A stretch of DNA of 64,000 nt. Source: CAWAWP01 sp963841205 (GTDB lineage Bacteria; Chloroflexota; Ktedonobacteria; Ktedonobacterales; JADMIN01). A model generated the notes under the pieces. The model was not told where the DNA came from and did no database searches. It saw nothing but the letters and a program-made list of their open reading frames with translations. Position 1 is the stretch's first letter; the number at the start of each line of letters is the position of its first letter. Below are positions 35,644 through 44,461 of the stretch, one piece after another. The stretch spans positions 124,001 through 188,000 of the forward strand of contig CAWJCH010000014.1 in assembly GCA_963841205.1 (NCBI GenBank), in the 5' to 3' direction. The position numbers and the translations under genes were made by a program.

Positions 35644-36645
35644 GTGCTGAGGCCCCCTCGCGCACGCATAGCACTCCTAGCCGCGATCCTCATGGGGTGC
35701 GTGCTGCTCACCGGGTGCGACGAGAACACGGCGATCTCCCAGGGTAGGGGACTGCCTATCCTCCGGCGGCTTGATTGGGGCTTCTCCTTCTACTCCAACG
35801 CCACATGGTCGCCCGACGGACGCTGGATCGCCTTACTGGTCGGTCCTGGCTACGCGGCCCACCTGGAGGTGCTCAGCCCGGACGGTGGCACGAAGCATGA
35901 TCTGAGCTCTTGGGGCTGCGGGCAGGTCAACCGCCCCTTCTCATTCGCCTGGCTGCCGGACGGCGAGCTAAGCTGCGTGACCAGCGACGGGCGGATGCTC
36001 GTCGGCGGGGACCCATTCGCATCTCCGCGCACGATTGAGCTGAGCGGCATGCTTCATCCCGAGGGACAGGGAAGCACCTGGGCGCCTGATGGCAGTGTCC
36101 TCATTGTCAACTCGGGTACCTTGCCGAACGATCCGAACTCGATGGGCAGAATGTTGTTCGCGGTCGACCCGCTGGGGCGCGTGACAGATGCGCCGCTCAC
36201 CTCGCCGCGGGACGATGTGGAGACCCCGGCGTGGGTGCCGCATGCCTCGGCGCTGACCTACGTCAAGCAGCAGGGCATCTCCTCGGGCATCTATGATCTG
36301 TGGGAGGTCGCCGTGACGAGCGGGCCGAAAGGTCCGGCGCTCGGCGTTCCTATCATGCTGGCGGGCGACGTGGATACATCCTACGCCTGGTCACCCAGCG
36401 GGCGGTGGGTGGCGGTACGCTACAGGAGCTCGAAGGGCGGGGACAAGATCTACCTAGTAGACACCGCCGATCCGACGCGGACGGTGGACGTCATGTTCGC
36501 CGACAACGTGGGTGTGCAGATGAAGGGCCCCATTTGGTCGCCAGACGGCGAGACACTGATTGTATTCCATGTCGGCTACGATAGCGCAGAGCCATATCGT
36601 ATCGATATTGGCGCGTACTTGCGGAGCAAGGGGCTCCCGGTCTAG
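35644..36645 (+). CDS. Lipoprotein with TolB-like WD40/beta-propeller repeats
   Basis: 333 residues from GTG at 35644 with GAGGAGAAC upstream; a GTG at 35623 is an alternative. The N-terminus is a lipoprotein signal: basic RPPRARIALLAAILMGCVLL then lipobox LLTGC, so it is probably anchored outside the membrane by its cysteine. The mature part has beta-propeller blades with repeated SPDGRW/APDGSV/SPSGRWVAV/SPDGETLIV phrases. This pattern is common in TolB-like periplasmic or surface proteins of Chloroflexota. It may bind ligands or report envelope state; the precise role is unknown. Confidence 0.75.
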   Translation: MLRPPRARIALLAAILMGCVLLTGCDENTAISQGRGLPILRRLDWGFSFYSNATWSPDGRWIALLVGPGYAAHLEVLSPDGGTKHDLSSWGCGQVNRPFSFAWLPDGELSCVTSDGRMLVGGDPFASPRTIELSGMLHPEGQGSTWAPDGSVLIVNSGTLPNDPNSMGRMLFAVDPLGRVTDAPLTSPRDDVETPAWVPHASALTYVKQQGISSGIYDLWEVAVTSGPKGPALGVPIMLAGDVDTSYAWSPSGRWVAVRYRSSKGGDKIYLVDTADPTRTVDVMFADNVGVQMKGPIWSPDGETLIVFHVGYDSAEPYRIDIGAYLRSKGLPV

Positions 36646-36661
36646 GCGATCGCGACCAGCA

Positions 36662-38398
36662 TTAGCCGGGGAGGAAGAGGGTGAACTGGCCGACGGTGCT
36701 GACGCTGTACCCGGGGAGGGCGCCGGAGCGTATGCTGGCGAGGTGGAGGGCGACTTCGGGTGTGCCGGTCAGCTCAAGGTAGGCGGGGAGTGGGTCCGCG
36801 AGGCCACGGGCGATGTAGGGCGTGTAGCGGTTGAAGCCGGGATGGCCCTCGGGCGTGATCATGACGGCGATGATGGACTCGCCGCTCTCGAAGGTGAGGC
36901 GAAGGCCCTCCCAATAGTCGTTGCTGATGACGGTGCGCACGTCATGGGCGTGCAGCACGTGGAGCAGGGCGGCGTCGTCGTTGGCGACCCAGAAGCCGTG
37001 GTCGAGGGCGGCGGTGGAGACGGGCGTGACGGCGGCGGCACCGGCGAGGTTCCACGCCAGGAGCGCGGCGAACACGATGGTGGGAAACGCGACACGGGTG
37101 ATATGGACGCTCGAGGATAGCCGTCTAACGTCGTGCGTGATCGAGGTGAGGACGCGCAGGAGCTGGTGGGCCAGGATGGGCGCAGAGATGACGACGGGGA
37201 AGAGGTAGCGCGGCACGGCGAAGAGGTCGCCCTGGCGCGTGAAGGCCATCGCCATGAGATAGCAGGCGGTGACGAGGAGCAGCGCGGCCTCGCCCTGGCG
37301 GCGGACGAACGCACGACGCTCGGCGGGCGTTACGTCGAGGACCTTCGGTGGGACGCGCAGCTCGCGGCGCGCCTTCAGCGCGGAGATGGCGGTGGCGATG
37401 AGCAGGGCGGCGGCTGCGAGGGCGAGCAGCAGGTCGAGCGCGTAGGCGAGTGGGTGCGCGGAGGCGGCGGCGCGATAGCCGGCGATGGTGAGGCCGGCGG
37501 ATTGGTAGCCGCCGAGGACGCCGCCCACGACGATTGGCAGTGAGACGGTCGCTTCGAGCCAGAGGTTGCCGAGCAGCGACGGGGATTGCGCGCCGTGCGC
37601 ACCAACGGCGGTGATGCCGAGGATGGTGGTGAGCGTCGCGGCGCCAGTGGCGATGTTGTAAACGATCGCGGGTCCGGCGCCGACGAGCAGCGCGCCTGCG
37701 AGGGCGAGCCCGTTGCGGCCAAGGAGATCGCTTCGGCGCTGCCAGTAGAAGATGGCGGCGACGGCCAGCAGGAAAGGGGCGACGAGCAGGTTGGTCCAGA
37801 GGGCGAGCCCAGCGAGGACGCCGAGCAGCGCCGACGCCGCAAGCGTGCGTCTGGCCGGGTCGGCGCCGCGGAGCGCGAGGAGCAGCAGCAGCGCGCCGAA
37901 AAGCAGCGTTTCGACGTAGCCGCCGTATGCGCGGACGCTCAGGATGACGAAGTACGGAGAGCCGAAGGCCAGGAGGAAGGCAGCGGCGAGCGCGACGCGC
38001 GGCGAGTAGATGCGGCGGGCGAGGAGCGCGATGGCGGCGATGGCGGCGAGGCCGATCAGCATCGGCGCGAGGCGCAGCGCGGTGGCCGTGGGGCCGAAGA
38101 GCCAGACGAAGGGCGCGACGAGCGTCGGTTCCAGGCTGCCCATGTAGGACTGGCCCCAGAAGAAGACCGACCACTCGCCGTGGCGCAGGTGCAGCGCCAT
38201 GAGCCCGATGGTGGCTTCGTCGCTATCCAGCGTCGGCAGCCCGCGCGCCAGCAGCCAGAGCCGGAGCACAGCGCCGCCGCCGAGGATCAGCGCGAGCGCG
38301 ACCCGCCAGCAGTTGTGTGGTCGAGGAGGCGCCGACGGTCGAGCGCTGGAGCCGCCAGGGGTAAAGTTGGGGGAAGCCTGCGCTATCGCCATGCCCAC
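36662..38398 (-). CDS. Membrane glycosyltransferase, PMT/ArnT (GT39/GT83)-like
   Basis: 578 residues with about 11-12 hydrophobic helices. Early in the protein is LPTLDSDEATIGLMALHLRH, containing the DxDE-type acidic motif that in PMT/ArnT enzymes coordinates the metal and the lipid-phosphate sugar donor. A soluble C-terminal part (about 440-578) follows the helices. Such enzymes transfer sugars from polyprenyl phosphate to protein or lipid on the outer membrane face. The polyprenol-phosphate mannose synthase at 33190-33984 could supply the donor. The start could be the second methionine (38392). Confidence 0.75.
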   Translation of the reverse strand: MGMAIAQASPNFTPGGSSARPSAPPRPHNCWRVALALILGGGAVLRLWLLARGLPTLDSDEATIGLMALHLRHGEWSVFFWGQSYMGSLEPTLVAPFVWLFGPTATALRLAPMLIGLAAIAAIALLARRIYSPRVALAAAFLLAFGSPYFVILSVRAYGGYVETLLFGALLLLLALRGADPARRTLAASALLGVLAGLALWTNLLVAPFLLAVAAIFYWQRRSDLLGRNGLALAGALLVGAGPAIVYNIATGAATLTTILGITAVGAHGAQSPSLLGNLWLEATVSLPIVVGGVLGGYQSAGLTIAGYRAAASAHPLAYALDLLLALAAAALLIATAISALKARRELRVPPKVLDVTPAERRAFVRRQGEAALLLVTACYLMAMAFTRQGDLFAVPRYLFPVVISAPILAHQLLRVLTSITHDVRRLSSSVHITRVAFPTIVFAALLAWNLAGAAAVTPVSTAALDHGFWVANDDAALLHVLHAHDVRTVISNDYWEGLRLTFESGESIIAVMITPEGHPGFNRYTPYIARGLADPLPAYLELTGTPEVALHLASIRSGALPGYSVSTVGQFTLFLPG

Positions 38399-38460
38399 AT
38401 TCTACTGTGCGCGCGTCGTTCTCGCTACTCTGCCCGACGCTGCGCGCTCGGTGCGCGGCC

Positions 38461-39273
38461 TCACCGGGCGCGGGCAAAGTAGGCGAGAGAATCGGCGTAG
38501 GGACGGTAGCCGAGGGCACCGCAGAGGCGCTCGGAAGCGGCGTTGTCGGCGCGGTGGCGATAAATCGGCAGCCGCTCGGTGGCCAGGATCGCTTTGGTGG
38601 CGCGCGAGACGACGGCGCGGCCGAGCCCCTTGGCGCGCAGGTGCGACGCATCGGTGCGGACGCCGATCTCGGCGACGTGCGGCGATTGGGGACGGATGCC
38701 GGCGAAGGAGACGATGGCGCTGCCTTCGCGCACGGCGGAGACGCCGCCACTGTAGCGTGCGAGCAGCGACAGGGCGAACGGCTCGACCTCGGCGGCCTCG
38801 TCAAGCGGCTCGATCCAATCGAGCCAGGGGCCGACGTAAGGGCGGAAGCCCTCGCGGGTGACGTAGGCGATGCGCAGGTGGGCCTCGTCGGTGGAGGTGA
38901 GGCGGTCCGGGGCGCTGGCGCTGAGCAACGATTCCAAGGCGGCGAGGCCGTGCGCGGCAAACAGCTCGGCGGGCGGCAGATCGCGCAGTAACGCGGCGAG
39001 GGTGGGGCGGAGCTCCGGCGCCACGCTGACCACGCCCGCGCGATCCGCCGGGGCGGCTTCGTCGAGCGGGCGTGGGATTGGCGCGATCACGGAGAGCAGG
39101 GGCCGTTGCTCGAAGAGCAGCGCGGCGGGGTCGACCTCGGCGCGGGTGGGCACGACGGTCCAGCCGGGGCGTCGCAGGTCGCCGACCGAGCAGCCAAGCT
39201 GCATGCTGAAGTACACGTCCAGCGTTTGGAGGGCGTGTTGGTCGTCGGTGACGGTGGATTCGTGGTGCGCCAT
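38461..39273 (-). CDS. GNAT-family N-acetyltransferase
   Basis: 270 residues from the ATG at 39273, which lies one base behind the stop of a small upstream gene; the longer frame to 39375 overlaps that gene. The C-terminal half is a GNAT fold: EGSAIVSFAGIRPQSPHVAE, IGVRTDASHLRAKGLGRAVV (acetyl-CoA-binding loop) and DNAASERLCGALGYRPYAD. The N-terminal half looks like a degenerate second GNAT-like domain, as in many two-domain acetyltransferases. The substrate is unknown. Confidence 0.75.
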   Translation of the reverse strand: MAHHESTVTDDQHALQTLDVYFSMQLGCSVGDLRRPGWTVVPTRAEVDPAALLFEQRPLLSVIAPIPRPLDEAAPADRAGVVSVAPELRPTLAALLRDLPPAELFAAHGLAALESLLSASAPDRLTSTDEAHLRIAYVTREGFRPYVGPWLDWIEPLDEAAEVEPFALSLLARYSGGVSAVREGSAIVSFAGIRPQSPHVAEIGVRTDASHLRAKGLGRAVVSRATKAILATERLPIYRHRADNAASERLCGALGYRPYADSLAYFARAR

Positions 39274-39274
39274 G

Positions 39275-39481
39275 CTAGACCGCGCGTCCCGGCTTGGCGA
39301 GCCTGCGCCAGGCGTTGGTTTTACGGGCGAAGAAGTCTCGCCCGCGGCGTTGGGCGCGCATCCACCAGCGGCCACGCGGCTGCCACGCGGGATCCCACGC
39401 GTCGCTGGCTGCCTGCCAACGCTCGCGGGCGTGCTGCCGCGGGAAGAGCCGGTCGAGGCGGGATGGAGCTCTCTGCGTCAT
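39275..39481 (-). CDS. Small basic protein upstream of the GNAT gene
   Basis: 68 residues from ATG at 39481 (MTQRAPSRLDRLFPRQHARE), very rich in Arg and Trp (WDPAWQPRGRWWMRAQRRGR). Its stop and the GNAT start are one base apart (TAGCATG), a layout typical of translational coupling, which is the main reason to believe it is real. I recognise no family. Confidence 0.4.
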   Translation of the reverse strand: MTQRAPSRLDRLFPRQHARERWQAASDAWDPAWQPRGRWWMRAQRRGRDFFARKTNAWRRLAKPGRAV

Positions 39482-39815
39482 GCGGACATTGTACTCCATG
39501 GGGGTGAGGTGCGGGGGTGGAACCTTCATTAATGCTGTCACGCGATGCCGATGGAGCAGGCGTCCCTGCAGGGCAGTCTATCACCGGCGCCACGCGGTCC
39601 GCCATCGCTCGCGGACAGTGAAGATCGAGGTAGAGGCGCGATGGTCGCGCGATCACGAGCGCTGCGTCGAGCGCGGCACCACGTCCGGACGCATCGCGCG
39701 TGCGGGCGTTGCAAGCGCTACGACGACCGCTGGCGGCATGCCATGGCTTCACTCGCGGAGGACAGTGGCATTCGTAACATACGAGGCCCCGCCAGTTTGC
39801 CTCCATCATCGTCTG
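39482..39815. other. 334-base gap without recognisable content
   Basis: Between the small basic gene and the amidohydrolase end. Open frames exist in several phases but none has a ribosome-binding site or familiar sequence. No clear repeat, terminator or promoter was found. Confidence 0.4.
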
Positions 39816-41459
39816 TCATCGCTCACCAGACACCATCCGCTGTGGATCGTGCATCGGGCGGCCGTCCACAACCGTCAGGATGGGGGCAAATGTCTTCAGG
39901 TCATCCGCCGATGCCAAGATGGGATCGCCCGCGAACCCGACCAGATCCGCCAGGCAATTCGGTTCTAGCGTGCCGCGTCGGCCCTCTTCGCCAACGAGCT
40001 GGGCGCCCGCCGCCGTGTAGAGCCAGAAGGCGGTGTACGGATCGACGGTGTATTCCTCACCCTGCACCCCTGCGTCCCTCGTTTGTCGGGTTACCATGCC
40101 CCAGATGGCCTGGATGGGATCGACGGAACCCGCGGGGTAGTCGGTCCCCGCCGAGACTTGCGCGCCCTCTTCGAGCCATGCGCGCACCGGCATGATGCTG
40201 CGCGTGCGCTCTGGGCCCCAGAGGCGCAGCAGGTTCCCCGCCATCCCGTAGAGCAGCGGATGTTGGACCGTCACGGGGATGCCCAGCCGGACGGCACGCC
40301 CGCGCTGCTCCGCGTCCGCGAGGAAGCCATGCTCGATCACCATCGAGCGCGGCGGCAGGCTTGGGTTCGCTGCGATGACTCGCTCGTAGACGTCGAGCAG
40401 CGTCCGCACGGTGCGATCCCCGAGCGCGTGCGTGGCGATCTTCCAGCCGCGCTTCACCGCCGCATCGGCCACCGCGAACATCTCGTCCGGATCCCAGTTG
40501 AGGTGCCCGTGCGCGGTCGGATCGTTGGCGAAGGGCTGGTCGAGCGCCGCACCCTCGGGCCCGCCGTCGAGCACGAACTTCAGGCCCCAGAGGCGCAGCC
40601 AGTCGTCGCCGAAACCGCTCCGCACGCCCCACCGCGCCACGGAGGCGATGCGCTGCTCGACGGGCCCGAACGGCAGCACGTTGATGAGCGGCTGCGTCCG
40701 CACCGTTAGCCAGCCGCGTTCCCACGCCGCCTGATACACCAGCATCTGTTCCGCGGCGATCATCGGCGCCCGCACCGCGCCGATGCCGAGGGCGTTGTAT
40801 TGCTGGCAGACTGTACGAATGGCCGCTACCTGGTCCTCGAACCGGGGTGGAGGCACGAGCTTGGAGACGAGCATCACCGCGCCTCCCTCCAGGATCCCCG
40901 ATGGGCTACCGTTGGCTAGGTGCTGGATCGCGCCGCCTGGGGGATCGAGGGTCTCCGCGGTGATCCCGGCGAGACGGAGCGCGAGCGAGTTCACGCAGGC
41001 CAGGTGCCCGCCGCGCTGGGCGAAGACGGGATGTTCCGTCGTCGCTTCGTCGAGCTCCGCGGCGGTCGGAGGCCGCTGTTCGGCCAGGTTCGCCTGATTC
41101 CAGGCGTTGGTCGTCTGGATCCACTGGCCGCTAGGGATCGCAGCGGCCACGTGGTGGATGAGTTCGACGAATTCCGCGATGGAATGCGCGCGTTCGACGG
41201 GGACGAGCAGCGAATTGAGCACTGCCTCGAACAGATGATTGTGCGTGTCGAAGAAAGCCGGAAGTAGCGTAAGTTCGGCATTGTCCACGATGCGGGTCGA
41301 GGGAGCGGCAATGGTATCCAGCCCATGCGCATCCTCCGAGACTGCGATGATCCGATTGTCGCGTATCGCGATGGCGCGGTAGATCGCCCGACCGCGCGCC
41401 ATCGAATAGATAGCGCCGGCGCGGATCAGCAGAGTCGGTCGAGTGAGAACGGTGTCCAC
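39816..41459 (-). CDS. Amidohydrolase of the YtcJ/Amidohydro_3 family
   Basis: 547 residues. The N-terminal beta-sandwich part (LLIRAGAIYSMARGRAIYRA) leads into the metal motif FFDTHNHLFEA near residue 70. KFVLDGGPEG, GWKIATHALGDRTV, MVIEHGFL and VSAGTDYPAGSVDP supply further metal and catalytic residues of the YtcJ-like metallo-hydrolases. Members hydrolyse imides, amides or carbamate-like bonds of unknown natural substrates. It is divergent from a TetR regulator and shares the 41460-41538 interval with an operator-like palindrome, so it is probably the regulated target. Its region has a plus-strand composition unlike the flanks (C-rich). Confidence 0.85.
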   Translation of the reverse strand: MDTVLTRPTLLIRAGAIYSMARGRAIYRAIAIRDNRIIAVSEDAHGLDTIAAPSTRIVDNAELTLLPAFFDTHNHLFEAVLNSLLVPVERAHSIAEFVELIHHVAAAIPSGQWIQTTNAWNQANLAEQRPPTAAELDEATTEHPVFAQRGGHLACVNSLALRLAGITAETLDPPGGAIQHLANGSPSGILEGGAVMLVSKLVPPPRFEDQVAAIRTVCQQYNALGIGAVRAPMIAAEQMLVYQAAWERGWLTVRTQPLINVLPFGPVEQRIASVARWGVRSGFGDDWLRLWGLKFVLDGGPEGAALDQPFANDPTAHGHLNWDPDEMFAVADAAVKRGWKIATHALGDRTVRTLLDVYERVIAANPSLPPRSMVIEHGFLADAEQRGRAVRLGIPVTVQHPLLYGMAGNLLRLWGPERTRSIMPVRAWLEEGAQVSAGTDYPAGSVDPIQAIWGMVTRQTRDAGVQGEEYTVDPYTAFWLYTAAGAQLVGEEGRRGTLEPNCLADLVGFAGDPILASADDLKTFAPILTVVDGRPMHDPQRMVSGER

Positions 41460-41512
41460 GAGTTCGCCCCCTAGCCTTCACCGACGGCGCCCACTTGGGC
41501 AACCATAGCTAA

Positions 41513-41527
41513 ACTAAACTGTTTAGT
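41513..41527. promoter_or_regulatory. Perfect 15-bp palindrome between amidohydrolase and tetR genes, likely TetR operator
   Basis: ACTAAACTGTTTAGT is a perfect palindrome about a central base. It lies in the short divergent interval between the amidohydrolase and TetR genes and stands out as AT-rich in GC-rich DNA. TetR regulators typically bind such operators to control the neighbour and themselves. Confidence 0.6.
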
Positions 41528-41610
41528 AAGATTGCGCGTTGACAAGCGTACACGAGGTGCGCGAAGATTGCAAGATGGACCTGGGTGCCCTACAACATGA
41601 GGTACGTGCG

Positions 41611-42267
41611 ATGGAGGACATTTCGGAACCGGCACCCGTGGCGAGCAAGGAAGGACGCGCGAAGCGCCAGCTCATCGCCGAGGCGGCATTGCGTGTTTTC
41701 TTGGCGCGAGGTTTCGCGGGGGCGAGCGTCGACGAGATCGTCGCCGAGGCGCACGTGTCAAAACCCACCGTCTATGCCAATTTCGGCAGCAAAGAAGAGC
41801 TTTTCCGCAGCATCATCGGCGCGATCGTCGAGACTGCGCAGAGCGGCCTCACCACATTCACCCCGCGTCCGGCGGAACGAGCGGAAGAGGTCACGCGCGA
41901 ATTACGCGAGTATGCGCAGACCTGGACGCACAGTATCTTGCAACCCGACCTGATGGCATTGCGCCGGTTGGTCATCGGCGAAGCGGCCCGGTTTCCGGAC
42001 CTCGCGCTGACGTATTATCAGGGCGGCCCCCTCCACGTGGAGCAGCAGCTCGCCAATCGTCTCGGCCAGCTCGCGGAGGCCGGTTTCCTCACGCTCTCAA
42101 ATCCCACTACGGCGGCCGAACACTTCGGCTATCTCATCATCGGCCCATTGCAGACACGGGCCATGTTCGTCCCGAGCGCCACGCCGACCGAGGCAGAAAC
42201 CGCTGCCGTCATCAAATATGGGGTCGATGCATTCCTCGCGATCTACGGCACCCCCCTCCGCGAGTGA
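41611..42267 (+). CDS. TetR-family transcriptional regulator
   Basis: 218 residues from ATG at 41611, which has CATGAGGTACGTGCG upstream; ATG 41575 is an alternative. The helix-turn-helix is clear: RQLIAEAALRVFLARGFAGA, SVDEIVAEAHVSKPTVYANF, GSKEELFRSIIGAIV. The C-terminal part resembles the TetR_C_7 (AefR-like) ligand domain found with drug- or stress-responsive regulators. It is transcribed away from the amidohydrolase and probably represses that gene until an inducer binds. Confidence 0.88.
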   Translation: MEDISEPAPVASKEGRAKRQLIAEAALRVFLARGFAGASVDEIVAEAHVSKPTVYANFGSKEELFRSIIGAIVETAQSGLTTFTPRPAERAEEVTRELREYAQTWTHSILQPDLMALRRLVIGEAARFPDLALTYYQGGPLHVEQQLANRLGQLAEAGFLTLSNPTTAAEHFGYLIIGPLQTRAMFVPSATPTEAETAAVIKYGVDAFLAIYGTPLRE

Positions 42268-42596
42268 CGACTCCGCACGTTCGAGTCCCACGCGGGCCGT
42301 CGAGGCGGGCATCGTCGCGGGACTGCTCGCCGGCGCGATTAGGTGTCCCGCGGTCACGCTGGTGGGCGCGGTGGGCGCGGACGGACCGCGGGACGCGGAC
42401 ACGATCGCGGGCATGGCGCAGGTCCCTCCGGCCACGCCGGGGCGGGATGATGCGGCCCCGGCACCGACTTTCCGGTGCTACTCGGTCGCCGTAGAGGATA
42501 CGCCGAGCGATGCGCGGCGTGGGGTATGCTGGTGCAAGGAGCGCGGCGGTGTGAGCTGCCGCGATGCAGAGTCGGCGGCAGTATGGGAGCGGTGCT
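42268..42596. other. 329-base gap without recognisable gene
   Basis: Between tetR and the two-domain acetyltransferase. It contains GC-rich simple sequence (GTGGGCGCGGTGGGCGCGGA near 42361). A short arginine-rich frame through it has no ribosome-binding site. I see no RNA gene; a tRNA-like TTCGAGT near 42281 lacks a matching stem. Confidence 0.4.
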
Positions 42597-43502
42597 ATGC
42601 AGGAGAGTGACGCGCGTGGTGCCGAGACGGGTGGCCTCGTCGTGCGACCGGCGCGGGCCGAGGATCGCGACGCTGTCTTCGCGTTCAGTTCGACGACGTT
42701 CGACGGCGAAGACTACATCCCGTACGTGTGGGACGACTGGCTTGGCGCTGATCCCGAGCGCTCGGCGCTGCTGGTCGCCGTGTGGAATGAGCAGCCGGTG
42801 GGCGTGATCCACTGGCGCCTGCTGAGCGACGAGGAGGCGTGGATCGAGGGCATCCGAGTCGATCCCGCCGAGCGACGACGTGGCGTCGGGCGCGCGATGC
42901 TCTCGCGGGCGCTCGCGGGCGCGGACGCGCACGGGGCACAAGTGGCGCGCTTGATGACCTCCGAGCAGAATGTCGCCTCGCAGCAGCTCGTCGGGCGCTT
43001 CGGTTTTGTGCGCGTGGCCGAACTCGTGCGCTACGAGGCGGCGGCGTCGGAGGAGGCTGGCAATGCGGCAGCTCGGCTCGGCCCCGAAGACTTTGACCGC
43101 GTGTGGACCTGGTTGGAGGAGTCGAACCTGCGCCCATTCGCCGGCGGCCTGGAGCTCGAGTATTGGGCGGCGCGCGCGCTGAGCGAGCCGGTGCTGCGCG
43201 CATATCTCGCCGCTGGGGAGGTGTGGGCGCTGGAGGAGTGGGGATCGTTGCAGGCGCTGGCGGTGGTGACGGTGCATGCCGCCGAGGGTGACGACGCGGC
43301 GACCTTGGAATCGCGCTACACCGATGGCACGGCGGACGCGCTGGGGCGGCTGGGGCTGGCGTTGCGCCGGATCGCCGCCGAGCGTGGATGCGCGAAGGTT
43401 GAGCTGTGGCTGCCGAACCTGCTGATCCTGCGCGACGCAATGCAAGGCGCCGGCTTCACCTCCGGCGACGAGGCCATGTGGATCTATGCGCGCGAGCTGT
43501 GA
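42597..43502 (+). CDS. Two-domain GNAT acetyltransferase
   Basis: 301 residues from ATG at 42597 (MQESDARGAETGGLVVRPAR). The first domain is a complete GNAT: VRPARAEDRDAVFAF, PVGVIHWRLLSDEEAWIEGI, RVDPAERRRGVGRAMLSRAL (acetyl-CoA loop R/Q-x-x-G-x-G/A) and NVASQQLVGRFGFVRVAEL. The second half (about 160-301) is a degenerate GNAT-like domain. Tandem GNAT proteins acetylate diverse amines, including antibiotics or peptides; no substrate can be named. Confidence 0.82.
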   Translation: MQESDARGAETGGLVVRPARAEDRDAVFAFSSTTFDGEDYIPYVWDDWLGADPERSALLVAVWNEQPVGVIHWRLLSDEEAWIEGIRVDPAERRRGVGRAMLSRALAGADAHGAQVARLMTSEQNVASQQLVGRFGFVRVAELVRYEAAASEEAGNAAARLGPEDFDRVWTWLEESNLRPFAGGLELEYWAARALSEPVLRAYLAAGEVWALEEWGSLQALAVVTVHAAEGDDAATLESRYTDGTADALGRLGLALRRIAAERGCAKVELWLPNLLILRDAMQGAGFTSGDEAMWIYAREL

Positions 43503-43821
43503 TGTCGCGCTGTGCTGGTTTCTTGGCGTATGACGCCGCTCTCCTGCTCGCAGGCGGGGGCGAATCCCGACGCCCGCACGCGGCGCGAAGGCCAACGGCC
43601 CGCCGTACCTGAGTACGACGATAGTTTTCAGCACAGCGGCTACGGAGGACGGCAGGGTTTGGGGACGGCGGGGTTTCGGAGCCATCCCGCTTTTTGGGGC
43701 TGTTCGCCTCTGCGTCAACTATGCCGAGCGCGACTCACCTAGGCCTTCATGCGGGGGAGCGACCGATAACCCGGCGCGACAGGGTGCCATGAGCGAGCAG
43801 GACACGGACGATGGACCTCGA
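43503..43821. other. 319-base gap without recognisable content
   Basis: This lies between two convergent genes. No hairpin followed by a T-run and no credible gene were found. Confidence 0.4.
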
Positions 43822-44424
43822 TCACGAGGTGGCTGAGCCGTCGCGTTTGGCCGTGTACGAGAGTGGGGCGATGCGGCGACGGGCCTGCGAGTCGGCGATA
43901 AGGGCGGCGAGGCGATTGCGGCGAGTGTCATCTCTCTTGGCGCTGAGCACCCAATGCGTCGCGGTGCGGCGATACCATGGCGCCTGCGACTGGAAGAACG
44001 CCCAGGCCTCCGCGTTGGCGCGGAACTGCTGAAGCGAGGCATCGTCGAGCTCGGTCTGGCGTTGTTCGTAGGCGTAGATCCGCGAGCGGGTTTCGTCGCG
44101 CTTGGCGAAGGCGGCGAGCCCGGCGGGCTGCATCAGGCTCAGCGCGTTGAGCTCCTCGGCACGCTTGATGTTGACGGCGCTCCAGATGCTGCGTGGTTTG
44201 CGCGGGGTGAAGCGGATCGCGAAGCTCGCGACGTCCAGGCTCCTGCGCACGCCGTCGATCCAGCCGAAGCAGAGCGCCTCGTGCAGCGCCTGCGCGTACG
44301 TGATGCCGCCATTGCCGGAGGACTTTTTGTGGAAGCCGACGAGCAGCTCGGTCGAGGTCGCCCCGTGCTCCTCGAGCCAGTCGTGGAAAGCGACCTGTGA
44401 GGCGAAGAAGGTGGCTTCATCCAT
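43822..44424 (-). CDS. YdeI/OmdA-family protein
   Basis: 200 residues matching the YdeI (OmdA/bacteriocin-protection) family: FHDWLEEHGATSTELLVGFH, ITYAQALHEALCFGWIDGVR, FTPRKPRSIWSAVNIKRAEE and a C-terminal ARRRIAPLSYTAKR. Members are small cytoplasmic proteins linked to polymyxin or bacteriocin tolerance in enterobacteria, with unproven mechanism. It is followed on the same strand by no related gene; a nucleotidyltransferase lies 37 bases upstream. Confidence 0.82.
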   Translation of the reverse strand: MDEATFFASQVAFHDWLEEHGATSTELLVGFHKKSSGNGGITYAQALHEALCFGWIDGVRRSLDVASFAIRFTPRKPRSIWSAVNIKRAEELNALSLMQPAGLAAFAKRDETRSRIYAYEQRQTELDDASLQQFRANAEAWAFFQSQAPWYRRTATHWVLSAKRDDTRRNRLAALIADSQARRRIAPLSYTAKRDGSATS

Positions 44425-44461
44425 GCGTATGATGCCTCGTTTCTGCTCGGCGACGCGGCGG

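Noticed and set aside
42268..42330. Possible tRNA from GTTCGAGTCCC
   Set aside because: The T-loop-like sequence has no complementary 5-bp T-stem and no acceptor or anticodon arm nearby.
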